A stretch of DNA of 64,000 nt from Branchipolynoe longqiensis (GCA_030323885.1 CM059194.1:1551889-1615888), one strand, 5' to 3'. Positions 48,067-58,670 are shown, counted from the stretch's first letter. The notes: generated by a model not told the origin, from the sequence alone. Translations and numbers: made by a program.

Positions 48067-48631
48067 AGCTATATAATCCGATGAAAACATCAAATTTTCT
48101 AAACCAAAATACTCATCTAGATTTGATTTGACATGTCTAGGTTCTAACACAACTAATGGCACACTTGTTTAAGTTTTGTTGCTGAATGGAAGAGAATACT
48201 AAGTCAATATGACACAAATGTCTGACTTACCATGTCATACTACATAGTGTTTAACGTGCGGAGTGGTGCTGTGGTACTTGAATGTAGATAATGTTGTGCG
48301 GAGCGATGACAATGGAAAATATTGCTCCTTGAGCAGGATTTGAACGCACACTTCTTGTAATTCTGGTGCTAGTGTGCTAATCATTACATTACATAGTCTC
48401 CCTGATGCAATCCACCAATCCATGCCACCGGTTTCTGTGTAGGCCTATGATGTCAGAGTTTTGACAAGCACGCACACATACGTAATTTTGCATGTTTACC
48501 CTTCAAATATCTCATAAGTTGGCCATTTCAAAGCAGTTACTTCGAAGTAAAGTAAGGTAGATTATAACGATCAACCTAATATGTTTATCTGAGAAAAGGA
48601 CGGAAACTCAAAACCATCAGACTATGCACCT
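48067..48631 (+). mobile_element. TTAA-flanked TIR element, with SINE-C inserted
   Basis: TTAA 48063-48066 and 48632-48635. Termini AGCTATATAATCCGATG and CATCAGACTATGCACCT. Internal AAAGTAAGGTAGATTATAAC and TTTATCTGAGAAA are as in the other copies. SINE-C at 48211-48415 splits it. Confidence 0.83.
48211..48415 (-). mobile_element. SINE-C, reversed, inside the TTAA element
   Basis: Reversed: GATTGCATCAGGGAGACTAT, GTAATGATTAGCACAC, box B region GCGTTCAAATCCTGC, then CATTGTCATCGCTCCGCACA and GTTTAACACTATGTAG. It matches 49513-49758. Confidence 0.78.
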
Positions 48632-48784
48632 TTAAGATACATCAATCACTGATGTAAGGAATATATATAAAATCCGGATCTGGGGGATCCCTAAACAAAC
48701 AAAGAAACACAAAAAAAACAAAAAACATGTAAAATCCGGGTGACCAGATCCTTAAGCAATAATGGCGGCACACAATGAACTAAG

Positions 48785-48983
48785 AAAGGTGAGGGAAAGT
48801 CATCGTAGTAGTCTGCACTGACCTGTCATGCGAGCAGCCACATGTACAGGCAGGCATGGATAGGGTGATTGCATCGAGGAGCCTAGGTAGTATAATGGTT
48901 AGCACTTTAGCCTTAGAATGGCAAGACGTATGGGTTAGAAGCATCCTCTAGATGCAATATTTTCCATTTTCATCCTCCTCATG
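48785..48983 (+). mobile_element. SINE-C copy
   Basis: Leader AGTCTGCACTGACCTGTCAT, head GAGCCTAGGTAGTATAATGG, degenerate box B TATGGGTTAGAAGC, then CCATTTTCATCCTCC. The partner of the repeat at 350-525 follows at once. Confidence 0.78.
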
Positions 48984-48984
48984 A

Positions 48985-48988
48985 CCTG

Positions 48989-49019
<31 letters not shown>

Positions 49020-49145
49020 GGTTGCTTTACTCCGTGTCGGCAGCATAGGCCATATTCACGGCGAGAAATGTTTGTTTTTGTTCAAACCATCGCTTTTACA
49101 TGTAAAAGCATACAATCAATTTTGGGTCAATAGACACTCAGGAAT
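48985..49145 (+). repeat. (TTGA)n run and dispersed repeat, paired with 350-525
   Basis: A short (TTGA) run, then GTGGTTGCTTTACTCCGTGT, GCAGCATAGGCCATATTCAC and AAAGCATACAATCAATTTTG, matching 350-525. Confidence 0.5.
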
Positions 49146-49512
49146 TTCTTTTAACTCACAATCATATAGTTTGTGGTCAACCTAAATATAATTCTAGATG
49201 ATAGTATTATTCATTGATGAAATTTGTTTGAAAAGCTATATGAGGTGGTACAAACCAGCTACCCTCAAAAAGGCTAAAATGTTTTCTTGGTTTACTTTAG
49301 TAAAACAAAGTTGTGCATGCTGTTTGCAGTCTAAAATGCAAACAGCATGCACGACCTTGTGTGTGACGTCGATCCTATACAAGCTATTCTCTGTATGGTT
49401 GTTGAATCTACCCTGGTTATGTATGTATATGTAAGTGCATTGAGTGTATTATGTAATTGTAAGCATTGAACAACTTATGGATGGAAACCATTTAAAAGCT
49501 GTACAATTCCAA
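49146..49512. other. No gene recognised
   Basis: The 78-codon ORF at 49198-49434 (for example KKAKMFSWFTLVKQSCACCL) has no recognisable domain. It contains a 20-bp inverted repeat (about 49312-49352) formed by GCATGCTGTTTGCAGTCTA and TAAAATGCAAACAGCATGC. Confidence 0.4.
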
Positions 49513-49758
49513 GAAGGTGAGAATAGTCTGCACTGACCTCTCAGGCATTGGAGGATTGCACCAGGGAGCCTAGGTAGCCTAATGGTTAACATCCTAGCCC
49601 CGGAATGGCAATAATGGTGGGTTTGAATCCTTCTCCAGGTGATTTCCCATTTTCATTGCTCCCCACAACATTATCTACATTCAAGTACCACAGCACACCT
49701 CCGCACGTTAAACACTATTTAATATGACATTCATTGTAAATCAGACATTTTTGTGTCT
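49513..49758 (+). mobile_element. SINE-C, fullest copy
   Basis: Leader AGTCTGCACTGACCTCTCAG, head GAGCCTAGGTAGCCTAATGG (box A-like), box B GGGTTTGAATCC, body CCATTTTCATTGCTCCCCAC and ACATTCAAGTACCACAGCAC, end AATCAGACATTTTTGTGTC. It defines the family used to recognise the other copies. Confidence 0.78.
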
Positions 49759-50229
49759 ACTTTGTGGTTGCTGTTCGAGCCTCGGTTTCATTCACAATCT
49801 ATTGTAAAGCATTGTTCTAAGACAAGACAATGTGGTAATAATATCAGCTAGAACGTTTCCATTCATTCTTTTGTCCGTTACCTCCGTATTTACCTCTTCA
49901 TTCATATCAATGCTTTGCTCTGTATTTCCTTGTAACTGTATATCGATATTATTATAGCGGTGTTTGTGAGGGCTCGAAAATATATTCCTCAACACTTATA
50001 TATCCAAATGAATAAAATTTCTTTAAAAAAAAACCAATGGGATGGGAGCCTAAAGTCCTTATTTTGCAATATCTATGCCAGCAAAGATCTCAGACATGAA
50101 TCCATATGCAAGAAGAACTAAATCACAAAGAGAAGATACAAGAAATGTAGTCTTAGTGAGCGAATCCTGAGCACATAGAAAGTAGACACACAGGTCTGGA
50201 GAGTGTACAGCCACCCATATGGCGGGTAA
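49759..50229. other. No gene recognised
   Basis: AT-rich. An A-rich stretch TTTCTTTAAAAAAAAACC near 50019-50034 may be a retroposon tail. Confidence 0.45.
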
Positions 50230-50461
50230 TAATTAGTAGGATAGGGCAATTACTATTAATAGGATATGGCAATTACTGGCTGGTTCAGTGTCAGGTTAAT
50301 GAGTGACTGAGAGGGATGTCGGATCATATTGCTGGCGGCCTGATTGCCCTTGGGGCAGCACTATCAAATCATCATGAATGCGCACTGTCACAAGTTGGTA
50401 TCCGTCCTGATGCGACATTAGATGTTGCTAGGAAATAAAACAACAAGAAACAAACAAAACA
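50230..50461 (+). mobile_element. SINE-A, 5'-truncated, with a short internal repeat
   Basis: AATTAGTAGGATAGGGCAAT start (a 26-bp stretch is repeated), body, tail AATAAAACAACAAGAAACAA. The head is missing. Confidence 0.85.
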
Positions 50462-50465
50462 TGTA

Positions 50466-52085
50466 TATGTGTCTGTCTGTGATTGTGTCCTCCCCCCCCC
50501 CCCTCGCCCCCCAAGCCTATCATTATTAGATCAGCCCGGCGGAATGCCCTGTCTGTGATTGTGTCCTCCCCCCCCCACACCCCCACCCCACCCCCCCAAG
50601 TCTATTATCATTAGATCAGCCCAGTGGAGTGCCCTGTCTGTGATTGTGTCCTCCCCGACACGCCCCCCAAGTCTATCATTATTAGATCAGCTCGGCGGGA
50701 TGCCCTGTCTGTTTTTGTGTTCCCCCCCACATGCCCCCCAAGTCTATCATTATTAGATCAGCCCGGCGGAATGCCCTGTCTGTGATTGTGCCCACCCCCA
50801 AGTCTATCATTGTTAGAACAGCCCGTCGGAATGCCCTGTCTGTGATGTGTCCTCCCCTCATGCCCCCCAAGTCTATTATTATTCGATCAGCCCAGGGGAA
50901 TGCCCTGTCTGTGATTGGTGTCCCCCCCACACGCCCCCAAGTCTCTCATTATTAGATCAGCCGGCGGAATGCCCTGCCTGTGATTGTGTCCTCCCCCCCC
51001 CACACACCCCCAAGTCTCTCATTATAGTCAGCCCGGCGGAATTGCCTGTCTGTGATTGGTGCCCTCCCTCCCCACACGCCCCCCAACTTCTACATTATAG
51101 ATCAGCCCGGCGGAATACTCTGACTGTGATTGTGCCCCCCCCCCCCCCAAGTCTATCATTATTAGAATCGCCGGCGGAATGCCCTGTCTGTGATAGTGTC
51201 CACCACATGCCCCCAAGTCTATCATTATTAGATCTGCCTGTGAGGAATGCCCTGTCTTGTGATTGTGTCCTCCCCACCACCCCCATCAAGTCTATCATTA
51301 TTAGATCAGCCCGGCGGAATGCCCTGTCTGTAATTGTGTCCTCCCCCCACACGCCCCCCAAGTCTATCATTATTAGATCAGCCCGGCAGAATGCCTGTCT
51401 GTGATTGTGTTCCCCCCACACGCCTCCAAGTCTATCATTATTAGATCAGCCGGTGGAATGCCCTGACTGTGATGTGCCCCCCCCCCCCCCCCAAGGCTAT
51501 AATTATTAGATTCACCCGGCGGAATGCCCTGTCTGTGATGTGTGCCCTCCCACACACGCCCCCGAAGTCTATCATTATTAGCTCAGCCGGCGGATTGCCC
51601 TGTCTGTGATTGTGTCCCCCCCCCACACACCCCCAAGTCTATCATTATTAGATTAGCCCGGCGGAATGCCCTTCTGTGATTGTGTGCCCCCACCACACGC
51701 CACCAAGCCTATCATTATTACTCACCCCGCGGAATGCCCTGTCTGTGATTGTGTCCCCCCCACATGCCCCCCAAGTTATCATTATTAGATTAGCCCGCGG
51801 AATGCCCTGTCTGTGATTGTGTCCCCCCCCCCCACACACCCCCTATGTATTCATTATTATATCAGCCGCGGAATGCCCTGATTGTTCCCCACACGCCGCA
51901 ATTCTATCATTATAAGATCATCCCTGCGGAATGCCCTGTCTGTGATTGTGTCCTCCCCTCCCCACACGCCGCACAAATCTATCATTATAAGATCATCCCT
52001 GCGGAATGCCATGTCTGTGATTGTGTCCTCCCCCCCCCACACGCCCCCCAAGTCTATCATTATTATATCAGCCCGGCGGAATGCC
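50466..52085. repeat. About 72-bp minisatellite, about 23 copies
   Basis: Unit: CCCTGTCTGTGATTGTGTCC, a C-rich/CACACGCC spacer, AAGTCTATCATTATTAGATC, AGCCCGGCGGAATG. The C-run length varies widely between units. Serial small ORFs on both strands are artefacts. Confidence 0.95.
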
Positions 52086-52290
52086 CAGCCCCAACTAAAC
52101 AACGCACACACGTACAACAACTACTCCATTCCACTGGCAGACGACCCGGGATAGCTAGTTCCCGAGGCCGCCGCTGGTGGAGCCACCTCTGCGGGTGGCG
52201 CTGGTATCGGGCGGTGGGTGTTGTACGCATTCTCTGTGGGGTGACTTATTTACGTCCAGGTAACGTCACCGGCAGCCACCACCAGAACAG
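52086..52290. repeat. 205-bp unique block, duplicated at 54366-54573
   Basis: AGCCCCAACTAAACAACGCA ... GGGATAGCTAGTTCCCGAGG ... TATTTACGTCCAGGTAACGT ... CACCACCAGAACAG. It links the 72-bp minisatellite to the GT array. The second copy differs by only about 3 substitutions. Confidence 0.9.
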
Positions 52291-52446
52291 TGTGTGGTAT
52301 GTGTGGTGTGTGTGGTGTGTGTGTGTAGTGTGGTGTGTGGTGTGTGGTGTGTGGTGTTTGGGGTGTGTGGTGTGTGGTGTGTATGTGTGGTGTGTGGTGT
52401 GTGTATGTAGGGTGTGTGTGGTGTGTGTGGTGTGTGGGTTGGTGTG

Positions 52447-52477
<31 letters not shown>

Positions 52478-54125
52478 GGGTGTGTGTGGGGTGTGTGGTG
52501 TGTGGGGTGTGTGGTGTGTGTGGTGTGTGTGGTGTGTGTGTGTGTTGTGGCGTGTGTGCGTGTGTGCGTGTGTGGCGTGTGTGGCGTGTGTGGCGTGTGT
52601 GGGGTGTGTGGCGTGGTGGGCGTGTGTGGCGTGGGTGGCGTGTTGGCGTGTGTGGCGTGTGTGGCGTTGTGTGGTGTGTGCGTGTGTGGCGTGTGTGGCA
52701 TGTGTGGCGTGTGTGGCATGTGTGGCGTGTGTGGCATGTGTGGCGTGTGTGGCGTGTGTGGTGTGTGTGGCGTGTGTGGTGTGTGTGGCGTGTGTGGTGA
52801 GAGAGGTGTGGCGTGTGTGGCGTGTGTGGCGTGTGTGGCGTGTGTGGCGTGTGTGGCGTGTGTGGCGTGTGTGGCGTGTGTGGCGTGTGTGGCGTGTGTG
52901 GCATGTGTGGCGTGTGTGGCGTGTGGGTGGGTGGTGTGTGATGTGTGGTGTGTGGTGGTTGTGTGGTGTGTGGTGTGTGGTGGGTGTGGTGTTGTGTGTG
53001 TGGTGTGTGTGGTGTGTGGTGTGTGTGGTGGGTGGTGTGTGTGGTGGTGTGTGTCTGGTGTGGTGGTATTGTGGTGTGTGTGGTGTTGGTGTGTGTGGTG
53101 GTGGGTGTGGTGTTGGTGTGTTTGGTGTGTGTGGTGTGGTGGGTTGTGGTGTGTGGTGTGTGGTGTGTGTGGTGTGTGTGTGTGTGGTGTGTGTGGTGTG
53201 TGGGGTGGTGTGTGGTGTGGTGTGGTGTGTGTAGTGTGGTGTGTGGTGTGTGGTGTGTGGTGTTTGGGGTGTGTGGTGTGTGGTGTGTATGTGTGGTGTG
53301 TGGTGTGTGTATGTAGGGTGTGTGCATGGTGTGTGTGGTGTATGGGTCTGGTGTGTGTATGTAGTGTGTGCATGATGTGTGATTGGTGTATGTGGTGCGT
53401 ATAGTCTGTGTGGTGTGCATGGTGTGTGAGTGGTGTGTGGTGTATGTGTGTGGTGTGTATGTGGTGTGTGGTGTGTGTGCGTGGTGTGTGGTGTGGGTGG
53501 TGTGTGATTGGTGTGTGTAGTGTTGTGTGTGGTGTATGTGTGTGGTGTGCGGTGTGGGGTGTGGGGAGTGTGGTCGGTGTGTGTGGTGTGTATAGTATGT
53601 GTGGTGTGCATGGTGTGTGAGTGGTGTGTGGTGTATGTGTGTGGTGTGTATGTGGTGTGTGGTGTGTATGCGTGGTGTGTGGTGTGTGGATGGTGTGTGA
53701 TTGGTGTGTGTAGTGTTGTTTGTGGTGCATGTGTGTGGTGTGTGTGGAGACTGTATTGTGGTGTGTTTTGTATATGGTGTGTGGTATGCGTGGTGCGTGA
53801 TACTGGTGTGGGTAGCCGTGTGGTGGGCATGTGTGTGTGATTGTGTGTGGTGGTGTAGTGTGTGGTGTGCGGTGTGGGGTGTGGGGAGTGTGGTCGGTGT
53901 GTGTGGTGTGTATAGTCTGTGTGGTGTGCATGGTGTGTGAGTGGTGTGGGGTGTGTGGTGTGGGGTGTGTGGTGTGTATGCGTGGTGTGTGGTGTGTGGA
54001 TGGTGTGTGATTGGTGTGTGTAGTGTTGTGTGTGGTGTATGTGTGTGGTGTGGGGTGTGTGGTGTGTGGTGTGGGGCGTGTGGTGTGTGGTGTGCGGTGT
54101 GGGCTGTGTGGTGTGTGATTGGTGG
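52291..54125. repeat. GTGTGTGGT / GCGTGTGTG microsatellite
   Basis: About 1.8 kb of 9-bp GTGTGTGGT and GCGTGTGTG units, with internal longer duplications (for example the GTGTTTGGGGTGTGTGG stretch near 52353 and 53262). ORFs up to 647 codons are artefacts. Confidence 0.95.
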
Positions 54126-54163
54126 CGGTAGTGCAGTGGTAAAAGGGGTGGAAGAAGACAAAA

Positions 54164-54261
54164 GGTTGTTGAAGTTTTACATCCTGGCAACATCTAAGAT
54201 CATATCAGGACGGCTACCACCTTGTGACAGGGCCCACTCATGGTGACTTTATAGTGCTGCC
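54164..54261 (-). mobile_element. SINE-A 3' part, split by the 54262-54977 insert
   Basis: Tail GGTTGTTGAAGTTTTACATC through GACTTTATAGTGCTGCC. The head half resumes at 54978. Confidence 0.88.
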
Positions 54262-54977
54262 TGTGTCCTCCCCTCCCCACACGCCGCACAAATCTATCAT
54301 TATAAGATCATCCCTGCGGAATGCCATCCCCAAGTCTATCATTATTATATCAGCCCGGCGGAATGCCCAGCCCCAACTAAACAACGCACACACGTACAAC
54401 AACTACTCCATTCCACTGGCAGACGACCCGGGATAGCTAGTTCCCGAGGCCGCCGCTGGTGGAGCCACCTCTGCGGGTGGCGCTGGTATCGGGCGGTGGG
54501 TGTTGTACGCATTCTCTGTGGGGTGACTTATTTACGTCCAGGTACCGTCAACGGCAGCCACCACCAGAACAGTGTGTGGTGTGTGTGGTGTGTGTGGTGT
54601 GTGTGGTGTGTGTGGTGTGTGTGGTGTGTGTGGTGTGTGTGGTGTGTGTGGTGTGTGTGGTGTGTGGTGGTGTGTGTGGTGTGTGTGGTGTGTGTGGTGT
54701 GTGTGGTGTGTGTGGTGTGTGTGGTGTGTGGTGTGTGTGGTTAGTGGTTGTTGGTGTTGTGGTGTGTGTGGTGTGTGTGGTGTGTATGGTGTGTGTGGTA
54801 GATGTGGTGTGTGTTGTGTGTGTGGTGTGTGTGGTGTGTGTGGTGTGTGTGGTGTGTGTGGTGTGTGTGGTGTGTGTGGTGTGTGTGGTGTGTGTGGTGT
54901 GTGTGGTGTGTGTGGTGTGTGTGGTGTGTGTGGTGTGTGTGGTGTGTGTGGTGTGTGTGGTGTGTGTGGTGTGTGTG
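54262..54977. repeat. Insert inside a SINE: shortened copy of the minisatellite-unique-GT set
   Basis: Corresponds in order and orientation to 51947-52085 (with about 36 bp deleted), 52086-52290, and about 400 bp of GTGTGTGGT repeat. It begins exactly at the SINE's GCTGCC and ends at GGCCACCAGC. The SINE has lost about 17 bp (CCACTGGGAGACCAGG). Confidence 0.9.
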
Positions 54978-55189
54978 GCCACCAGCACCATGACCCGATA
55001 TCCCACTTAGTCATATTATCCTGCTATTGCACCAACCAGTCCTTGTCCTATCCTATTAATGCTGAGTGCCAAGCTAGGAAGAGACACATATCAATTTTAT
55101 AAGTCACTAGTTTGACTCGACCGGGAATTGAACTCCCGATCTGCCACATGGTGAGCCTACGCTCTACCGATTAGGCCATCTCGTGCGGT
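54978..55189 (-). mobile_element. SINE-A head half, continuation of 54164-54261
   Basis: CCACCAGCACCATGACCCGA through B-type head CTACCGATTAGGCCATCTCG. Confidence 0.88.
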
Positions 55190-55262
55190 GTGTGTGGTGC
55201 AGGGGTACAACAGGTTGCAGGGGATAACATCTAACAAATACCCACACCCACCACCTAACTAA

Positions 55263-55320
55263 TCCCCGTAATGATATGACCATAGCTGTTGGCAGGATGT
55301 AAAACTCCAACAACCAACCA
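55263..55320 (+). mobile_element. SINE-A 3' end fragment
   Basis: CCCCGTAATGATATGACCAT, GCTGTTGGCAGGATGTAAAA and a CTCCAACAACCAACCAACC tail. Confidence 0.83.
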
Positions 55321-55365
55321 ACCTAATAAATCCTATCTTCACTTCACTTTGCCCCCTATCCTTGA

Positions 55366-55640
55366 TCGGAGCCATTGCGCAAATTTGTGGAGCGCAGGCT
55401 CCCCATTCGGATCCTGGCCGAGTCAAACCAATGACTTCTTTGTGCTTGTCATTGTTATTATTATTAGTGCATGGCATTTTTAGATTAGGATAAGGACTGG
55501 TTAGCACAGTGTCAGGATAATGTGGATGTGTGGGATAACGGGTTGTGGTGCTGGCAGCCTGATCTCCCAGTGAGGCAGGACTACAATGTCGCCATGACTG
55601 CACACTGTCACAAGTCGGTAGCTGTCCTTGTAAAGACATG
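55366..55640 (+). mobile_element. SINE-A, B-type head, decayed
   Basis: Eroded head GAGCGCAGGCTCCCCATTCG, GCCGAGTCAAACCAATGACT, a (TTA)n-expanded stretch, body, and an end lost after CAAGTCGGTAGCTGTCC. Confidence 0.82.
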
Positions 55641-56080
55641 TCAATGACTCAGGATCCAGTTGCTTTTTTGGGGTAACGTGTTTATTCATCTGAATATGAC
55701 ATTTACTTACTATTGTAGTTGGCAGTCTAAATAATGTAAGTTTGATCAGTGCTGTATTAGTTACAGCACCGATCCTGTAGAATTAAGGGAGTGGCTCCTG
55801 CTGTATAATGTACAGCACCAGTCGCTGTAGTTCATGCAGAAATGGGGAGCAGCACCGAGTAGAAAGTGTATACTTGGGGCAACTCAAACAATCATGGTGG
55901 GTTACATTTTTTCTCTTATAAAACAAGGTAAGTTCATAGTTGACGACACATGTTGTCTTTCTTATATAATGTTCAATGTGTTTAAACAGTTGTGTAGGAT
56001 GTTCGGTGTGTTGATGGTTTGTTCATAATGGTTAAGGTTGGTGGCAGGGGAGTTAACAAGTGTGTATTATTGTTCTCTGA
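55641..56080. other. No gene recognised
   Basis: Contains two diverged copies of a GTACAGCACC(A/G) motif (about 55760-55830). No ORF of interest. Confidence 0.45.
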
Positions 56081-56560
56081 TGTCACGCCCTAGTGGCCGA
56101 TCCTTACACCAGCATGACATATGTTGCATGTTCGCCTTTATATTTAAGGGTAATAATTGGTGTTACAATATCTTGAGACTTATCATTATGCGTATTGGTA
56201 AGGCAACATTTGAAATTTGATCTTATCCTTTTACATTGTTCGTTATCCTGACATCTTATGAAAGTCTCTGTTATGGCATTCGTCGTGTAAGTTGTTGATG
56301 ATCGAGTAACCTCCTGGGCAGGTTGGTTCATGCCTTAGTGGCCAAATCTTATACTAACATATACATACATACATGCTCCCTTCAATATATTAATGTTATA
56401 ATTAGGGCTATAATAACTTGAGTCTTCAATAGTCTATATTGATTCTTCAATGTTTGAGGTTTTATCTTGTCATTCATGTGATCTCGCTTTCATCTCATGA
56501 TACTGTATCAACAATTTCCTTATATTAGTAATATGCCATGCAATTGTCCTAAATACTTTT
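56081..56560. repeat. Diverged tandem duplication, about 245 bp
   Basis: CGCCCTAGTGGCCGATCCTT (56086) and TGCCTTAGTGGCCAAATCTT (56332) start two copies that share TCTTGAGACTT/ACTTGAGTCTT and CATCTTATGA/CATCTCATGA blocks. Low identity. Confidence 0.5.
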
Positions 56561-57189
56561 CTTATTCTAACTCTCTTTCTCTTTACTACTCTCTCTTTTC
56601 CCCCTCAACCACGAGCAGCAAGTGCAAATGAGGGAGAAATCAAAATAACAACTGACAACTAAAAACTAACCTGAAAATTAAGACACCCGTAGCTTGACAT
56701 ATACACAAGCTGTCAACACACTTGAATGTTTGACACGTCTCAATTCCAGATGTCTGTCACCCTAAATCACTACTACATTATATGATCATATATAACATCC
56801 ACCCAGAGCAACAAGATACCAACATAATATAGAGCTTAATAAAAATATACTATTGATGATATGTCGGGAAATATATGCTCGCACCACCAAAATGGAATAT
56901 TGCAATATCTCTAGAACTAGATTTTGCTAAATAAACTCTAAAAACAACCGCCCCCCCCCCAACACAATAAATCTTGGCGCCACCCTACAAATGCTGCATA
57001 AGAACAACGATGTGTCCGCACGCACTGGCAGTGCAAATGTTGACAGCAGGACGAGTGGGATGATCATTAGACGACCTGAAAATCAAAATAACTTAGTCGT
57101 TTAAACACTAACACAAAATCCCTTCTCTAATCCACACTAGAAAAGAAAACCCTCTTCCAGCACCAAGCGGCTACCTATACCTAAATCAC
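56561..57189. other. No gene recognised
   Basis: CT-rich run (56575-56610), then AT-rich sequence. It may hold the 5' part of the LINE at 57190, but nothing recognisable remains. Confidence 0.4.
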
Positions 57190-58140
57190 CGCACAAATAT
57201 GGTGGAAGAGATTGACTGTAGACTAGGCAGAGGCTTATATTTTGCCCATCTAAACTGCCAAAGTGCCGAGTAAACTTGACAGCATTAAGCTACACTTAGA
57301 TATATGTAAATTTGATGTGTTGACACTGTCAGAAACATGATTTCGTCAGCTTCATAGTGACCAACTGCTAGAAATTAGTGGGTACAGGCTTGTGAGAGAG
57401 GACAGAAAAACACTGACAAATGCACAAACACAAAGAAAGGGTGGAGGGGTTGCAATATACACCAAAACAACCCTAAACTCAGAACATACAAGTACAAGAA
57501 GCAAATAGGCCAGATACAAATATTCAGTTAGTATGGACACTAATAAACAGTGAGAAACAAGCAAACATAGCTGTAGGGAGTCTATATAGACCGCCAAATG
57601 GGAACATCAAAGAATTTACCATGCAGCTAGAAACGTCCTTTGATAGTGTATCAAAGCTTGCAAAAGCTGAGATATTCCTACTGGGGGACTTCAATATAAA
57701 TTACAAAACAAACAATATAAACAAACACTCACTGGAGAACCTAATCAAAGGAAAGGGACTAAAGCAACAAATGAGTGAACTAACTAGACTGGGAGAAAAC
57801 AGCTCAATAATAGACCTAATAATAACAGACTCAAACCATACACACACCTCAGGAACTAGGAACTGGGGCATCAGTGACCTTGAACTGATATATATTACTA
57901 GAAGGAAAATAAAAAACAAAAACAAAACCATGCCCCGTATGTGGAGATCATACAAAAACTACACAAAGGAAGCGCTAGCAGTCCACCTGGAAAAAACTTT
58001 TGAACTACCAATCCCAACTGACATAGATGCAAATGGCGAATGGGACATTATCATTGGGGAAGTGAGAAATCATCTCGACACTACTTTCCCAATAAAAAAA
58101 CTCAAAATCCAAAATAATCAAGAGCCATGGGTAACCCCAG
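57190..58140 (+). pseudogene. LINE ORF2 apurinic-type endonuclease domain, decayed
   Basis: Endonuclease motifs appear in order, spread over shifted frames. Near 57237 is GLYFAHLNCQSA (N-terminal Asn motif). About 57330 is VLTLSET followed by a stop where Trp is expected. About 57435 is KGGGVAIY. At 57575 is GSLYRPPNGN. In the open frame from 57621 are LLGDFNINYKTN (DxN motif), SSIIDLIITDS, and GISDLELIYITRRK. The last should read SDHE in active enzymes; here the catalytic His is Leu. The frame continues to EPWVTP and stops at the LTR-like block (58141). RT is missing. The family is a CR1/Jockey-type non-LTR element (clade not resolved). Stops and frameshifts show it is dead. Confidence 0.85.
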
Positions 58141-58666
58141 TGTAAGATATTCCGATAATGGTGCATTGGTGGGGGAATGCAAATATTCTATTGATGAAAA
58201 AAGTATATAGGGCCAGGTGCATAGATGTGTTTATGTAGTTGCTGGTGGCACTTGACTCATTGGTAAATATACATTGTGGTGCTAGTAAGATAGTGTGTAA
58301 GAAGCACTCAGAGCTCTACCCACTACCCCCTCCCACCTCCGCTAGTCATGGATCACCACACACTCAGCTCAGGGCAGGTGGTGACCAAGGGAGCCACGCC
58401 GCTTGGTGGTGGTGGGCAGATCACTGTAACCATGGGGACCGGAAATGCTTGTTTCTCATTGGTAGAGCTGTAGATGCTTGATTCTCATTGGGAGAATGTG
58501 GTCAGGTGATATGCTATACTGGATCCATGTACCATATAAATAATAAACCTGAGGGCTTGGCTCTCTCTCTTCTTTCACTCTTTATACTCTTCCTTTCTCT
58601 TTTTGCCTGTATTGATTTCACCATAGCCTGCCTACACCACCACAGATTCGAGCCGTAGAATTTACA
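58141..58666 (+). mobile_element. LTR-like block (candidate solo LTR)
   Basis: 526 bp, starting TGTAA and ending TTACA (5-bp inverted termini), with CCAG at 58137-58140 and 58667-58670. It carries CCATATAAATAATAAACC at about 58533-58551 (TATA-like plus AATAAA-like), then a CT-rich stretch (CTCTCTCTCTTCTTTC). These are LTR hallmarks. The left flank is LINE endonuclease and the right flank is reversed Gypsy RT, so the matching 4 bp may be chance. Confidence 0.5.
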
Positions 58667-58670
58667 CCAG

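Noticed and set aside
51845..55014. ORFs of 160-647 codons rich in Val/Cys or His/Thr
   Set aside because: Translation of GTGTGTGGT repeats.
57352..57955. Minus-strand hydrophobic ORFs opposite the LINE endonuclease
   Set aside because: Antisense shadows of the LINE coding strand.
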